Below, in pieces: positions 1 through 7,904 of a stretch of DNA of 64,000 nucleotides. The stretch covers positions 186,001 through 250,000 of the forward strand of contig NZ_CVRM01000011.1 of assembly GCF_001258055.1 (NCBI RefSeq), written 5' to 3'. The notes beneath the pieces are model-generated. The model had not been told where the DNA came from, ran no database searches, and saw nothing but the letters and a program-made list of their open reading frames with translations. How positions within the stretch are numbered: position 1 is the first letter of the stretch; each line of letters opens with the position of its first letter. This DNA is from Phaeobacter italicus. Its GTDB lineage: Bacteria; Pseudomonadota; Alphaproteobacteria; Rhodobacterales; Rhodobacteraceae. A program made the translations under genes and the position numbers.

Positions 1-438
1 CTTTTCGGGCATCGCTGCGGTAATACCGTTGTAACCAACCAGAGAGATAACCTTGGTCACGGCTGTCGGTACGTCAAAAAGGCGCTCGATTGCGTCCAGT
101 TCCAGACCAACCTTCTGATCCGCAGGAAGCATGAGATCGTCGTCATTGCCCAGAGCGCCGGCAGGCACATGCACAAGAGAGGTCAGGCGGGGGATGGATT
201 GCTTCACACTCAGCACTTCCTGTGCGCCACCATCGAGGGTGTAGACCATGTCGCCGGGCTTGATGTGGCGTGCCTGAACAAACCCACGGTCGGTCTCAAC
301 CATCATGTGCGGCAACAGGCCACCGGTGCGGGGACGCGGACGGCTGCGGGGTGCAGGCGCTGCAACGGCTGCCGGAAAATCCATCAGCAGACCAACGGGC
401 TGACAGTCGGCGAAAGATGTCGAGTGATCCAGCAGCAT
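1..438 (-). CDS. Hint (hedgehog/intein) domain protein, 3' end cut by window edge
   Basis: The 146 visible codons are the N-terminal part of a protein that continues past the left edge. After a variable, proline/arginine-rich leader of about 45 residues comes TDRGFVQARHIKPGDMVYTL (residues 51-70), the usual opening of the Hint_2 domain of Rhodobacteraceae, followed by a region with DDDLMLPADQKV. In hedgehog and intein proteins such domains perform self-cleavage; in the bacterial Hint_2 proteins the role is unknown. The normal catalytic Cys/Ser at the domain start is not obvious here, because the segment begins with MVETDRG. The start is the ATG at 436-438, with an AAGGA ribosome site about 8 bases upstream. 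It lies downstream of cvpA on the same strand. Function is not inferred. Confidence 0.75.
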   Translation of the reverse strand, partial: MLLDHSTSFADCQPVGLLMDFPAAVAAPAPRSRPRPRTGGLLPHMMVETDRGFVQARHIKPGDMVYTLDGGAQEVLSVKQSIPRLTSLVHVPAGALGNDDDLMLPADQKVGLELDAIERLFDVPTAVTKVISLVGYNGITAAMPEK

Positions 439-850
439 GAGTGTTGTCCTTCTGAGCGAGTGCCTGACGTTCTGTCTGACACCAATGTGCGCTGCGAATT
501 GGGACGGAAATGGGGCAAGCTTTGGGCCGATTGGGACAAGACCGGGGTTTTCGCCCCGAAATCGCGCCTCATTTACGAAATTGGGGCAAAAAACACGCCG
601 CAATCTCAAGATTTGTTAACTTTTATGCGTCTGCGAGCCCGATGATGAGGGAGCGTAGGCACCCTAAGGCGCTCGGAATCTGGTGATTCCTGTTGGTTAA
701 TAAAGCGTTAATTGGGCATTTTCGTGTTAACGAAAGTAAAGATCCACAGGGGAGAGCGTGGGCCACCTAGGTCGCCAATGTGCAATCCCCGGCTGAGCAC
801 GGCAGCATCGTCGCCACACCTGACAGCACGCAACGCGCGGTGCAAAAGAA
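439..850. other. Intergenic region upstream of the Hint gene
   Basis: About 410 bases without a convincing gene. It holds the leader of the Hint-domain gene, a small CGGGG/CCCCG inverted repeat near 542-557, several GTTAAC-like motifs near 615, 697-711 and 727, and a TTAA-N7-TTAA site described separately. Short ORFs here lack ribosome sites and homologous-looking composition. Confidence 0.5.
697..711. promoter_or_regulatory. Candidate CtrA-binding box (TTAA-N7-TTAA)
   Basis: The sequence TTAATAAAGCGTTAA is a perfect TTAA, seven-base spacer, TTAA arrangement, the known full-site consensus of the alphaproteobacterial cell-cycle and motility regulator CtrA. It lies about 260 bases upstream of the Hint-domain gene start and about 215 bases past the cvpA stop, so only the Hint gene is correctly placed as a target. 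That target assignment is inference. Confidence 0.4.
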
Positions 851-874
851 AAGAGCGCCCGGTTGGGCGCTCTT
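851..874 (-). terminator. Rho-independent terminator of cvpA
   Basis: A perfect 10-base stem AAGAGCGCCC with a four-base loop lies 54 bases past the cvpA stop. Read on the minus strand it is followed by TTCTTTTGC, a pyrimidine-rich tail. Confidence 0.75.
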
Positions 875-927
875 GGAATTGCGTTGGTGAATGGCGTCAG
901 TCTCAACCGGGAGTGAACCGGAAGGCC

Positions 928-1482
928 TTACTGGTTGCAGGCGCCAATCAGGGTTTCATATTGCGCGGTGACCCAGCCCAGGGCTTCTTCGGGGTTGCGC
1001 TCTTCGATCTTGCCGATCATGCGCTCGAATACCACTGCAGAGCGGCTCTCATCCACGATGGTAAAGCTCTGACCCGTCATCACGACATTATAAAGGAAGA
1101 AGGCAATCGCCACCAACAGGATGCCGCGCAGAACCCCAAAGAAGAAGCCTGCGCCCTGATCCAGCCCGCCAAGGGCCGAACGCTGGACGAGAGAAGAGAA
1201 AAGTGGCGTAAAGAACGACACCACAATCAACGCCAGGGCAAATACCGCCGCAAAGGCCGCGATGATCGACAATTCGCAGCTGTCTGCGATGAATTCGCCG
1301 ATGACCGGGATCTCTGCCATCAGGGGTTCGACCTGTGGTGCAAACAAAAAGGCCAGAATAGCGGCTGCAATCCAACCGGCGATTGCCATTGCTTCACGCA
1401 CCAGCCCGCGCGAATAGGCCAGCAGTGCCGATACAACAATGACCAGGGCCACAACCCCGTCGATAATGGTGAAACCTTCCAT
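928..1482 (-). CDS. cvpA: CvpA family membrane protein
   Basis: A 184-residue inner-membrane protein with four hydrophobic segments (roughly residues 8-25, 31-48, 73-95 and 110-135), the size and pattern of the CvpA (colicin V production) family. The family is needed for colicin V export in E. coli and is usually linked to purF, but its molecular job is unclear. The opening MEGFTIIDGVVALVIVVSAL and the LVREAMAIAGWI stretch are typical. In many relatives purF follows cvpA; here the next gene on the same strand is the unrelated Hint-domain gene. The strong terminator after cvpA closes the unit. It lies 41 bases after radA and is probably cotranscribed with it. Confidence 0.9.
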   Translation of the reverse strand: MEGFTIIDGVVALVIVVSALLAYSRGLVREAMAIAGWIAAAILAFLFAPQVEPLMAEIPVIGEFIADSCELSIIAAFAAVFALALIVVSFFTPLFSSLVQRSALGGLDQGAGFFFGVLRGILLVAIAFFLYNVVMTGQSFTIVDESRSAVVFERMIGKIEERNPEEALGWVTAQYETLIGACNQ

Positions 1483-1523
1483 GTCCCTCGCCCGTTAACC
1501 TGCGATCCGTATTTTCTGCGACT

Positions 1524-2888
1524 TTAGCCAGCTCCGAAGTATTCGCCAACAAAACCGGCCAGATCGGAGGCCTGCCGCAGTGCAAGACCCTCAACCGCGA
1601 CGGATTTACCACCACTTGGAGCTATGGCTGCCGTGAAACCAAGTTTTTGCGCTTCTTTCAACCGGTTTTCGGTCTGAGGGGCCGGTCGTAGGGCGCCAGA
1701 GAGCGATATTTCTCCGAATACCACCGTATCGGCGGGCAGGGCGGTGTCTTCGCGCGCACTCAGCAGGGCGGCGGCGACAGCCAGATCTGCTGCCGGTTCG
1801 GAGATTTTCATGCCGCCTGCGACGTTGAGATAGACATCAAGCCCGGCAAAGGGAATCCCGCAGCGCGCTTCAAGCACCGCAAGGATCATTGCAAGGCGCG
1901 AGGAATCCCAGCCGACCACTGCCCGGCGAGGCTGGGAGTGGGGGGAAGGCGCGACCAATGCCTGCATTTCCACCAGAACCGGACGGGTGCCTTCGATGCC
2001 GGAAAACACGACCGAGCCGGGCGAGGGCGTGCCACGTTCCGACAGAAACAGGGCAGAGGGGTTGCGAACTTCGCTCAACCCGCCGCCGGTCATCTCGAAA
2101 ACGCCGATCTCATCTGCCGGGCCAAAGCGGTTTTTGACCGCCCGCAGGATGCGGAACTGATGGCCGCGCTCGCCTTCGAAATAAAGAACCGTGTCGACCA
2201 TATGTTCAACAACCCGAGGGCCCGCAATCTGGCCTTCCTTGGTCACATGGCCGACCATGATGATGGAAATGCCATTGGTCTTGGCGAATGTGGTCAGCTC
2301 ATGCGCAGCGGCGCGCACCTGGCTCACCGAACCTGGCGCGCTGTCCACATGATCGGCCCACATTGTCTGGATCGAGTCGATGATCGCAAGCTGCGGCCTT
2401 TCGGCCTCCAGCGTCGTCAGGATGTCGCGCAGATTGGTTTCCGCAGCGAGCTTTACAGGTGCTTCTGCCAGCCCAAGGCGTTGCGCACGCATCCGAACCT
2501 GTGCGCTGGCCTCTTCGCCGCTGACATAAATCGTCTTCAGCCCTGAACGCGCAAACTGCGCGGCGGCCTGCAGCAGCAATGTGGACTTACCGATCCCCGG
2601 ATCGCCGCCCACCAAAATGGCCGAGGCCGGCACAAGCCCGCCCCCCAGAACACGGTCCAGCTCGCCCACACCACAACAGGTGCGCGGCGGCGGTGTTTCC
2701 TCTGTTGCCAGATCGCTCAGCGGGATGGTCTTGCCGCGCCGCATGCCAAGGGATTTGGACGCAGGCCCGCCCTTGGACAGACCCTTGTCTTCGGTGATCG
2801 TGTTCCACTCGCCGCAGCCATCGCAGCGCCCGGACCATTTTGAGAAGGAGGCTCCGCAGGCAGAGCAGGAAAATGTTGTCTTAGCCAT
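1524..2888 (-). CDS. radA: DNA repair protein RadA
   Basis: A 454-residue RecA-like ATPase of the RadA/Sms family, which promotes branch migration of recombination intermediates. The N-terminal C4 zinc finger is complete (Cys8, Cys11, Cys22, Cys25). The Walker A motif GGDPGIGKST lies near residue 95, the RadA-specific KNRFG motif near residue 252, and a Lon-protease-like C-terminal domain occupies roughly residues 290-450. Length matches the family (about 455). The ATG at 2886-2888 directly precedes the zinc finger, so the start is firm. cvpA follows 41 bases later on the same strand, a common pairing in Rhodobacterales. Confidence 0.97.
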   Translation of the reverse strand: MAKTTFSCSACGASFSKWSGRCDGCGEWNTITEDKGLSKGGPASKSLGMRRGKTIPLSDLATEETPPPRTCCGVGELDRVLGGGLVPASAILVGGDPGIGKSTLLLQAAAQFARSGLKTIYVSGEEASAQVRMRAQRLGLAEAPVKLAAETNLRDILTTLEAERPQLAIIDSIQTMWADHVDSAPGSVSQVRAAAHELTTFAKTNGISIIMVGHVTKEGQIAGPRVVEHMVDTVLYFEGERGHQFRILRAVKNRFGPADEIGVFEMTGGGLSEVRNPSALFLSERGTPSPGSVVFSGIEGTRPVLVEMQALVAPSPHSQPRRAVVGWDSSRLAMILAVLEARCGIPFAGLDVYLNVAGGMKISEPAADLAVAAALLSAREDTALPADTVVFGEISLSGALRPAPQTENRLKEAQKLGFTAAIAPSGGKSVAVEGLALRQASDLAGFVGEYFGAG

Positions 2889-2950
2889 GCGCTAGCTGTG
2901 GCAGATGTTTCCGGTTTGTTCAAGCGCTGCGGCGCCCCAAACCGGTCATG

Positions 2951-3063
2951 CGAGGCGCTGCCTCGCGCTCCGGGATATTTGGGGCCAGAAGAAGGGGCAC
3001 GCAGATCATCTTCTGGCCATAAGTATCCCGGGGGAGGCCGAAGGCCGGGGGCAGCGCCCCGGT
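2951..3063. repeat. Inverted pair of short intergenic repeats
   Basis: Two divergent copies of one element face each other. The left copy runs GCGCTGCCTCGCGCTCCGGG then ATATTTGGGGCCAGAAGAAG. The right copy, on the other strand, runs GCGCTGCCCCCGGCCTTCGG, CCTCCCCCGGGATACTTATG, GCCAGAAGATG. Together they can form a long hairpin (CCAGAAGA with TCTTCTGG, GGGATA with TATCCC) in the gap between the pqiA-like gene and radA, so the pair may act as a processed RNA structure or terminator. Related single copies occur near 3601, 10530 and 43070. Confidence 0.6.
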
Positions 3064-3510
3064 CTAGCCGTCCTTTTGGCGCAGCTGGCGGGCGGTCCAC
3101 AGTGACAGGGCAATTGACGCCAGAATACAGCCCGTAAACAGATAAAGCCCCCAGGCGGTCTCAACCGTGGCATAGCCGATGCCTTTGGCCAGGGTGATAT
3201 AAAGCGCGATGAGAAACACATCCGCCATCGCCAGTTTGCCCAAGACCTGCAGCACCGGCTGCACCTTGGCGTCCAACAGGTCCCACTGCACGAGCGCCAG
3301 CCCGATGGTTTTGAGGTAGGGCGCAAAGATTGCAAAAACTGTCACCGTGAGGGCCAGGATCACGTCACTTCCCCAAAGGCTCTGCAGGCCGGTGATTACC
3401 GAGATTTCGCTCAGCCCGAAAATCGGCAGCAACCCCGCCCGCAGCAGCGGTGCAAACCAGGCGATGGGGTAGAGGATCAGCAGGGAGAGGGTGAGGAGGC
3501 GGAGGATCAT
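3064..3510 (-). CDS. Paraquat-inducible protein A (PqiA) family membrane protein
   Basis: A 148-residue protein with four hydrophobic segments (about residues 3-22, 45-66, 90-110 and 118-138). The pattern of LYPIAWFAPLLR, followed by LSEISVITGLQSLWGSDVIL and KLAMADVFLIALYI, resembles the PqiA domain. PqiA partners MCE-type lipid-transport proteins in E. coli. This single-domain version is about a third of E. coli PqiA, as is usual for alphaproteobacterial single-domain members. It lies near mlaF/mlaE on the same strand, which fits a role in envelope lipid traffic (inference). The start is the ATG at 3508-3510. Confidence 0.8.
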   Translation of the reverse strand: MILRLLTLSLLILYPIAWFAPLLRAGLLPIFGLSEISVITGLQSLWGSDVILALTVTVFAIFAPYLKTIGLALVQWDLLDAKVQPVLQVLGKLAMADVFLIALYITLAKGIGYATVETAWGLYLFTGCILASIALSLWTARQLRQKDG

Positions 3511-3600
3511 GGCGGCTCGTTTTCAATCGGTTTCGCCAAGACTTGTGTGTTCGCCGCGGGTTTTGAAAGGGGGAAAACAGATGCGCGCACACCAGTCGGC

Positions 3601-3640
3601 TCGCTTGCGGTCCGGCGGAAGTATTTTGAGCAGGTGAAAG
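3601..3640 (+). repeat. Short intergenic repeat copy
   Basis: GCTTGCGGTCCGGCGGAAGT followed by ATTTTGAGCAGG matches the core (CCGG-GG-A/G-TATTTTG) of the element at 2951-3063. It sits upstream of the pqiA-like gene. The match is judged by eye. Confidence 0.4.
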
Positions 3641-3654
3641 GGTGGCAGGGTTTC

Positions 3655-3834
3655 TTACTGGAAGCTGTCTTGACAGACCGGTCTAGCAAAGTGGGACGCG
3701 GCGTAGGCCACAGGGGGCAGGGCAGCAATGAGGAGGAAGACAAACGCATCGCTCAAGCTTGGGCGCAGCTTGCTGCGAAACGCTTGGACGATCCAGTCTA
3801 GCATGGTGCTGGCGAACAACAGCACAAAAACCAA
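3655..3834 (-). CDS. Hypothetical small membrane protein (59 aa)
   Basis: An open frame on the minus strand encodes two hydrophobic segments, VFVLLFASTMLDWIV and DAFVFLLIAALPPVAYAA, separated by a basic stretch with RSKLRP. This is a hairpin-like layout unlike random ORFs. The proposed start is TTG at 3832-3834 with AAGG about ten bases upstream; an internal ATG 12 codons later is an alternative. It follows another small membrane ORF (3866-4090) on the same strand, so the two may be one unit between mlaF and the pqiA-like gene. No function is recognised. The start and the gene itself are uncertain. Confidence 0.35.
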   Translation of the reverse strand: MVFVLLFASTMLDWIVQAFRSKLRPSLSDAFVFLLIAALPPVAYAASHFARPVCQDSFQ

Positions 3835-3865
3835 TGCGTTCAGGCCTTGTGGCAGGAGTTGGCTG

Positions 3866-4090
3866 CTAACTCCGGGCGATACCCCAATTTGCCGCTAGCA
3901 GGCCGGACCAGAGAAGTGCAGAGACGATCCCGATTGCAACACGGGGTGAGGCTTGCCCATTCAGTCGTTTAGCAATCAGGGAAAGGCCGACGACCACAGG
4001 CAGGGCCAGGATGATGTAGGACATCGCAACCGCATAAGGGTTCGGTGGGGAGCCAAAAAGGTGATAAAGTGGAAGGCAATCCTTAGCCAA
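3866..4090 (-). CDS. Hypothetical two-helix membrane protein
   Basis: An ORF of up to 74 residues directly downstream of mlaF. It has two clear hydrophobic segments, SYIILALPVVVGLSLIA and VAIGIVSALLWSGLLAANW, separated by a basic loop (KRLNGQASPR). The TTG at 4088-4090 is only three bases past the mlaF stop and has a cramped ribosome site. The ATG at residue 23 (4022-4024) is an equally good start and would leave just the membrane part. Tight linkage to mlaF suggests cotranscription. The family is not recognised. Confidence 0.55.
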   Translation of the reverse strand: MAKDCLPLYHLFGSPPNPYAVAMSYIILALPVVVGLSLIAKRLNGQASPRVAIGIVSALLWSGLLAANWGIARS

Positions 4091-4093
4091 GCC

Positions 4094-4840
4094 TCACCGC
4101 ACCGCCTCGATCGGGCCCTCCGCGCGGCCGTGGATGAATTGCTCCATGTAGGGGTCACCGGATTGGTCCATCTCGGCCACGGGGCCAGTCCACTGGATCA
4201 CGCCTGCATGTAGCATCGCCACATTGTCGGCAATCGCGCGGACAGAGGTCATGTCGTGGGTGATGGTCATGGCCGTCGCGCCCATCTCAACCACGATCTC
4301 GCGGATCAGGTCGTTGATCACGCCCGACATGATCGGGTCGAGGCCGGTGGTGGGCTCGTCAAAGAAAATGATCTCCGGCTCGGCTGCAATGGCGCGCGCC
4401 AGGCCCACACGTTTCTGCATGCCGCCAGACAGTTCCGCAGGCAGGCGATCCGCGACATCGGCCTTCAGCCCGACGCGGCGCAGCTTTTCAATGGCGATCT
4501 CGCGGGCTTCCTCTACCGGGCGTTTGAGAGAGCCGCGCAGCAGGCGGAAGGCCACATTCTGCCAGACGGGGAGGGAGTCAAACAGCGCAGCCCCCTGAAA
4601 CAGCATGCCGAAGCGGGCCAGAAAGGCATCGCGATCGCCACTGTCTGCGGGTTTACCATCGACAAGAATTTCACCGCTATCGGGTTTGATCAGCCCCAGA
4701 ATGCTCTTCAGTGCGACGGATTTGCCAGTGCCGGAACCGCCGATGATCACCATGGAGGACCCCTTGGGTATCTCCAGCGTCATGCCTTGCAGCACCTTGT
4801 TGTCGCCAAAGGCTTTGTGGACGTTTTCCAGACGGATCAT
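4094..4840 (-). CDS. mlaF: MlaF-type phospholipid ABC transporter ATPase
   Basis: A 248-residue ABC ATPase of the MlaF/Ttg2A group, which powers retrograde phospholipid transport between outer and inner membranes. The Walker A motif is GGSGTGKS (about residues 34-41), the signature is LSGGMQKRVGLARA (about 139-152), and Walker B with the catalytic Glu is IIFFDEPTTGLDP. The unusual lysine-valine after Walker A (GKSVALK) and the SGGMQKR signature are typical of MlaF rather than of uptake transporters. It overlaps the permease gene mlaE by four bases (ATGA). The substrate-binding MCE component MlaD, MlaC and MlaB are not present in this window. Confidence 0.93.
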   Translation of the reverse strand: MIRLENVHKAFGDNKVLQGMTLEIPKGSSMVIIGGSGTGKSVALKSILGLIKPDSGEILVDGKPADSGDRDAFLARFGMLFQGAALFDSLPVWQNVAFRLLRGSLKRPVEEAREIAIEKLRRVGLKADVADRLPAELSGGMQKRVGLARAIAAEPEIIFFDEPTTGLDPIMSGVINDLIREIVVEMGATAMTITHDMTSVRAIADNVAMLHAGVIQWTGPVAEMDQSGDPYMEQFIHGRAEGPIEAVR

Positions 4841-5637
4841 AGCGAAAAGAACACCCCGGTCAGAACGAAGTTGGCAGCGAGGATCAGGACGGCTGCGGCT
4901 TCAACCGAGCCTTTGGTGGCACGTCCAACGCCCTGGGCGCCCCGGCCGGACTGCATACCGTAGTAGCAGCCCATGGTCGCGGCGATGGTGCCAAAGGCCG
5001 CACCCTTGACCAGCGACGAGATGATGTCGCGGGCTTCGAGGAAATCAACCGTGTTCTTGAGATAGGCCGCGGGGTTGAAACCCAGGTTCTGCGTTGCAAC
5101 CACATAGCCGCCCATGATGCCGATGATATCACCCACACCGACGAGAACCGGAACCGTCAGCAGCGCCGCCAGCACCCGTGGCGCGACCAGGTATTTCATC
5201 GGGTGGGTCGACAGGGTGACCAGCGCGTCGATCTGTTCGGTTACCTTCATCGTGGCGATTTCGGCCGCAATGGAAGAGGTGACGCGGGCGGCGATCATCA
5301 GACCCACGAGAACAGGGCCAAGTTCGCGCACCATGCCGATCGCCACGATCTGCGGCACCACGGCTTCGGCATTGAACCGCGCCCCGCCAGCATAGATTTG
5401 CAGCGCCAGCGCGCCACCAGTAAAGATCGCCGTGAGCCCCACAACCGGCAGCGAAAGCCAGCCGACCTGGAGCAGCGCATTCAGCACTTCGCGCGGGTAA
5501 TAGGGCGGGCGCACCATATGGCTGAAGGTCGACAGGCCAAAGATCGCCACCCGGCCAACAGCGCCAAGCGCGCCCAGAACCATTTGCCCCAGACGCGCCA
5601 AAAGTGCGAGGGGCGAGAGCGGCGAAGGATGGCTCAT
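4837..5637 (-). CDS. mlaE: MlaE-type phospholipid ABC transporter permease
   Basis: A 266-residue MlaE-family permease with about five hydrophobic segments. The family signature is visible: a long amphipathic N-terminus, then [36 protein letters not shown], and [16 protein letters not shown] near residues 130-145. The C-terminal [20 protein letters not shown] is also characteristic. It works with MlaF (four-base overlap downstream) and overlaps the upstream alr stop by four bases, so alr, mlaE and mlaF form a translationally coupled run. Confidence 0.93.
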   Translation of the reverse strand: MSHPSPLSPLALLARLGQMVLGALGAVGRVAIFGLSTFSHMVRPPYYPREVLNALLQVGWLSLPVVGLTAIFTGGALALQIYAGGARFNAEAVVPQIVAIGMVRELGPVLVGLMIAARVTSSIAAEIATMKVTEQIDALVTLSTHPMKYLVAPRVLAALLTVPVLVGVGDIIGIMGGYVVATQNLGFNPAAYLKNTVDFLEARDIISSLVKGAAFGTIAATMGCYYGMQSGRGAQGVGRATKGSVEAAAVLILAANFVLTGVFFSL

Positions 5638-6671
5638 CCGGTGTAGCTCCGTGCGTAGCGGCTGCCGAGAGACGTCAGGATCTCATAGCCGATGGTGCCG
5701 CCTGCGTCGGCCAGCATGTCAACGGTCTGTTGTTCGTTCAGGATCGTCAGATGGCTGGGGCTGTCAGGCAAATCCGTGATGTCCACGGTAATCAGATCCA
5801 TCGACACCCGGCCCGCAACAGGGCAGGGGGTGTCACCTGCAAAGACAGAAATCCCGCCATTTCCAAGCGCACGGTGCAGCCCATCGGCATAACCCGCCGC
5901 CAACGTCGCGATGCGGCTTGGGCGTTGCGCGCTCCAGGCATTGCCATAGCCAACGGTTTCGCCCACATCCAGATCACGAATCTGGATCACCGGCAGGTCT
6001 AGCTGAGCCACAGGCAAGGCGTCGCCAAAGGGCTGGCCGCCATAAAGGCCGATACCGGGGCGGCACAGATCAAAGTGGTAGTTGCGCCCCAGCAGCAAGC
6101 CACCGGTTGCCGACAGTGACCGCGGCACATCCAGCCCATCAGTCAGTTCGCTGAATGTCTGCAGCTGCTGTGCATTCATCGGATGCGACGGCTCATCCGC
6201 ACAGGCGAGATGCGACATCACCAGCACCGGGCCCTGGCCCAATGCGATGTCTCGCACCGCTGCCCATTCGGCGGCTTCCATGCCAAGCCGGTTCATTCCG
6301 CTGTCAAGTTGCACGCCAAAGGCATGGCCCGGGAGGCTCTCGAAATGGCGCAGCATCTGGTCAAGCGAGTTGAGCATCGGCGTCAGCTGAAAGTCGCGCA
6401 GCAATTTGGCGTCGCCCTCCATATGACCTGCAAAAACCGAAATGCCGGGGCCAGGCCCGAGCGCGCGGCGCAAGGCCACGCCTTCTTCGGCGATCGCCAC
6501 AAAGAAATTGCGCGCACCGGCCTTGGCCAGCGCCTGGCCGACACGGCCTGCATCCAGCCCATAGCCGTTGGCTTTGACCACTGCTGCGGTCTCGCAATTG
6601 GTCAGCGCGTCGAGATTGCGCCAGTTGGTCACCAGCGCGTCCAGATTGATTGTCAGTTTTGCCGTACTCAT
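5634..6671 (-). CDS. alr: Alanine racemase
   Basis: PLP-dependent enzyme converting L- to D-alanine for peptidoglycan. The cofactor-binding motif [12 protein letters not shown] (Lys about residue 34) is intact, as is the [11 protein letters not shown] region and the C-terminal domain with the active-site tyrosine in [10 protein letters not shown] (about residue 240). At 345 residues it is slightly short of the usual 355-370 but complete at both ends. The stop overlaps the mlaE start, giving envelope-linked coupling. The start is the ATG at 6669-6671. Confidence 0.95.
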   Translation of the reverse strand: MSTAKLTINLDALVTNWRNLDALTNCETAAVVKANGYGLDAGRVGQALAKAGARNFFVAIAEEGVALRRALGPGPGISVFAGHMEGDAKLLRDFQLTPMLNSLDQMLRHFESLPGHAFGVQLDSGMNRLGMEAAEWAAVRDIALGQGPVLVMSHLACADEPSHPMNAQQLQTFSELTDGLDVPRSLSATGGLLLGRNYHFDLCRPGIGLYGGQPFGDALPVAQLDLPVIQIRDLDVGETVGYGNAWSAQRPSRIATLAAGYADGLHRALGNGGISVFAGDTPCPVAGRVSMDLITVDITDLPDSPSHLTILNEQQTVDMLADAGGTIGYEILTSLGSRYARSYTG

Positions 6672-6701
6672 GAGGTGTTCATGACATGCAGGCGGCGAGG
6701 G

Positions 6702-7655
6702 TCAAGTGGAATTCACCTCATCGCGCTCCTGCTGGTGCACCTCATAGGCCGCTTCCAGCTCAGCGCGCAGGAAATCGGCGAAACGGATCGGGGCAAACTG
6801 CGCCTCTCCGGTGCCGGGGAGCGGAGCGATCTGCGTGTTCACATGCGGATCAAAGAAAAACGGGATGGAGTGGCGCTCTCGTCCGGAGCGGTTGATGACA
6901 CGGTGGGGCGTGGACAAGAGCCGCCCGTTGCTCATCCGGTGCAGCATATCGCCGACATTCACCACCAATGTGCCAGCCTTGTAGGGCGCATCGACCCAGT
7001 GACCTGCGGGCGTGCGAACCTGCAGCCCGCCGACCTGATCCTGCGCCAGCAGGGTCAGACATCCGAAATCCGTATGCGGTGCCGAGCCGTAAAGGTCATC
7101 GGGGCTGCGTTCCGGTTGGGGCGGATAGTGCAAAAGCCGAAGCCAGATGGTCGGCGTGTCAAAGGCATCCATGATGCTGTGGTCGCGCACCTCAGCCGCC
7201 AAGAGCGCAACGCGCATCAGGCGGCGACCAAGGCGGGTCATGGCTTGGGCATAAGCCTCGAGCACTGGGCGAAACCCGTCGAGATCCGGCCATTGGTTCG
7301 GCCCGCTCAGATAGACCGCTGGATCCTCGATCGCATCTTCACGCATCATCATGAAGCTGGCGGACTGATTGGGTTTCGTCACATCCGCAAGGGTCGAGTT
7401 CACGTCAGTCGAGGTGTTGATCGGGATGTAGCCACGATGGGTCTTGTTGACGGCGACGGCCATCTTCTTGTCCATCGGCATTGCGTGAAACTGGCGCGCT
7501 GCGTCGAACATCGCATCAATCAGCGTCTGTGGAACGCCGTGGTCGCTGATGTAGCCAAAGCCGGTGGTGCCGTAGGCCTCACGAAACGCAGACGCAAGCT
7601 CTGCGTCGCTGCGCGCACCCAGTGAAAGGACCGGGATTTCAGTAAATTCTGTCAA
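6702..7655 (-). CDS. 2-oxoglutarate/Fe(II)-dependent dioxygenase, isopenicillin-N-synthase-like
   Basis: A 317-residue member of the 2OG-Fe(II) oxygenase superfamily with an N-terminal DIOX_N-like region (IPVLSLG..., GFGYISDHGVP) and a double-stranded beta-helix core. The iron ligands are visible as HTDFG (about residues 196-198, His and Asp) and STPHRVIN (about residue 252, distal His). The 2OG-binding Arg-x-Ser is RHSIPFFF (about 263-265). Such proteins hydroxylate or desaturate small molecules; the substrate cannot be read from sequence. It lies between dnaB and alr on the same strand, 30 bases before alr, and is probably in that transcript. Confidence 0.9.
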   Translation of the reverse strand: MTEFTEIPVLSLGARSDAELASAFREAYGTTGFGYISDHGVPQTLIDAMFDAARQFHAMPMDKKMAVAVNKTHRGYIPINTSTDVNSTLADVTKPNQSASFMMMREDAIEDPAVYLSGPNQWPDLDGFRPVLEAYAQAMTRLGRRLMRVALLAAEVRDHSIMDAFDTPTIWLRLLHYPPQPERSPDDLYGSAPHTDFGCLTLLAQDQVGGLQVRTPAGHWVDAPYKAGTLVVNVGDMLHRMSNGRLLSTPHRVINRSGRERHSIPFFFDPHVNTQIAPLPGTGEAQFAPIRFADFLRAELEAAYEVHQQERDEVNST

Positions 7656-7833
7656 GGAACTGCCTTTTGCTTTGAGGGAAGGAGAGGGGGCGCTATTGCC
7701 CCTCGCTAACCCGCAAAGCGTTTCCGGCGATGACCGAAATGCCGTTCCAGAATGACACGGCGATTTTTATGTGACCGTTGCAAGCACATGAAAGAAAAAG
7801 GCCGCGTGGACGAGATTCTGTCAAGCCAGAAGA

Positions 7834-7868
7834 GCAGCCCAATCCGAACTCGTGGTCGGTTGGGCTGC
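7834..7868 (-). terminator. Candidate terminator after dnaB
   Basis: A nine-base perfect stem (GCAGCCCAA/TTGGGCTGC) with a 17-base loop begins 37 bases beyond the dnaB stop. The minus-strand tail is CTCTTCTGG, so the U-tract is weak; it could also be rho-dependent or an RNA-stability hairpin. Confidence 0.45.
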
Positions 7869-7904
7869 GCCGGTTGGACTGCACTGTGTGTGCCAATGGC
7901 ACGA

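Noticed and set aside
712-1527. 271-codon plus-strand frame over cvpA
   Set aside because: Antisense to cvpA, which has clear membrane segments and a terminator; the plus frame has no coding character.
6183-7625. 480-codon plus-strand open frame
   Set aside because: It is antisense to alr and the 2OG oxygenase, which both have intact catalytic motifs; its product has no domain-like features and arises from high GC.
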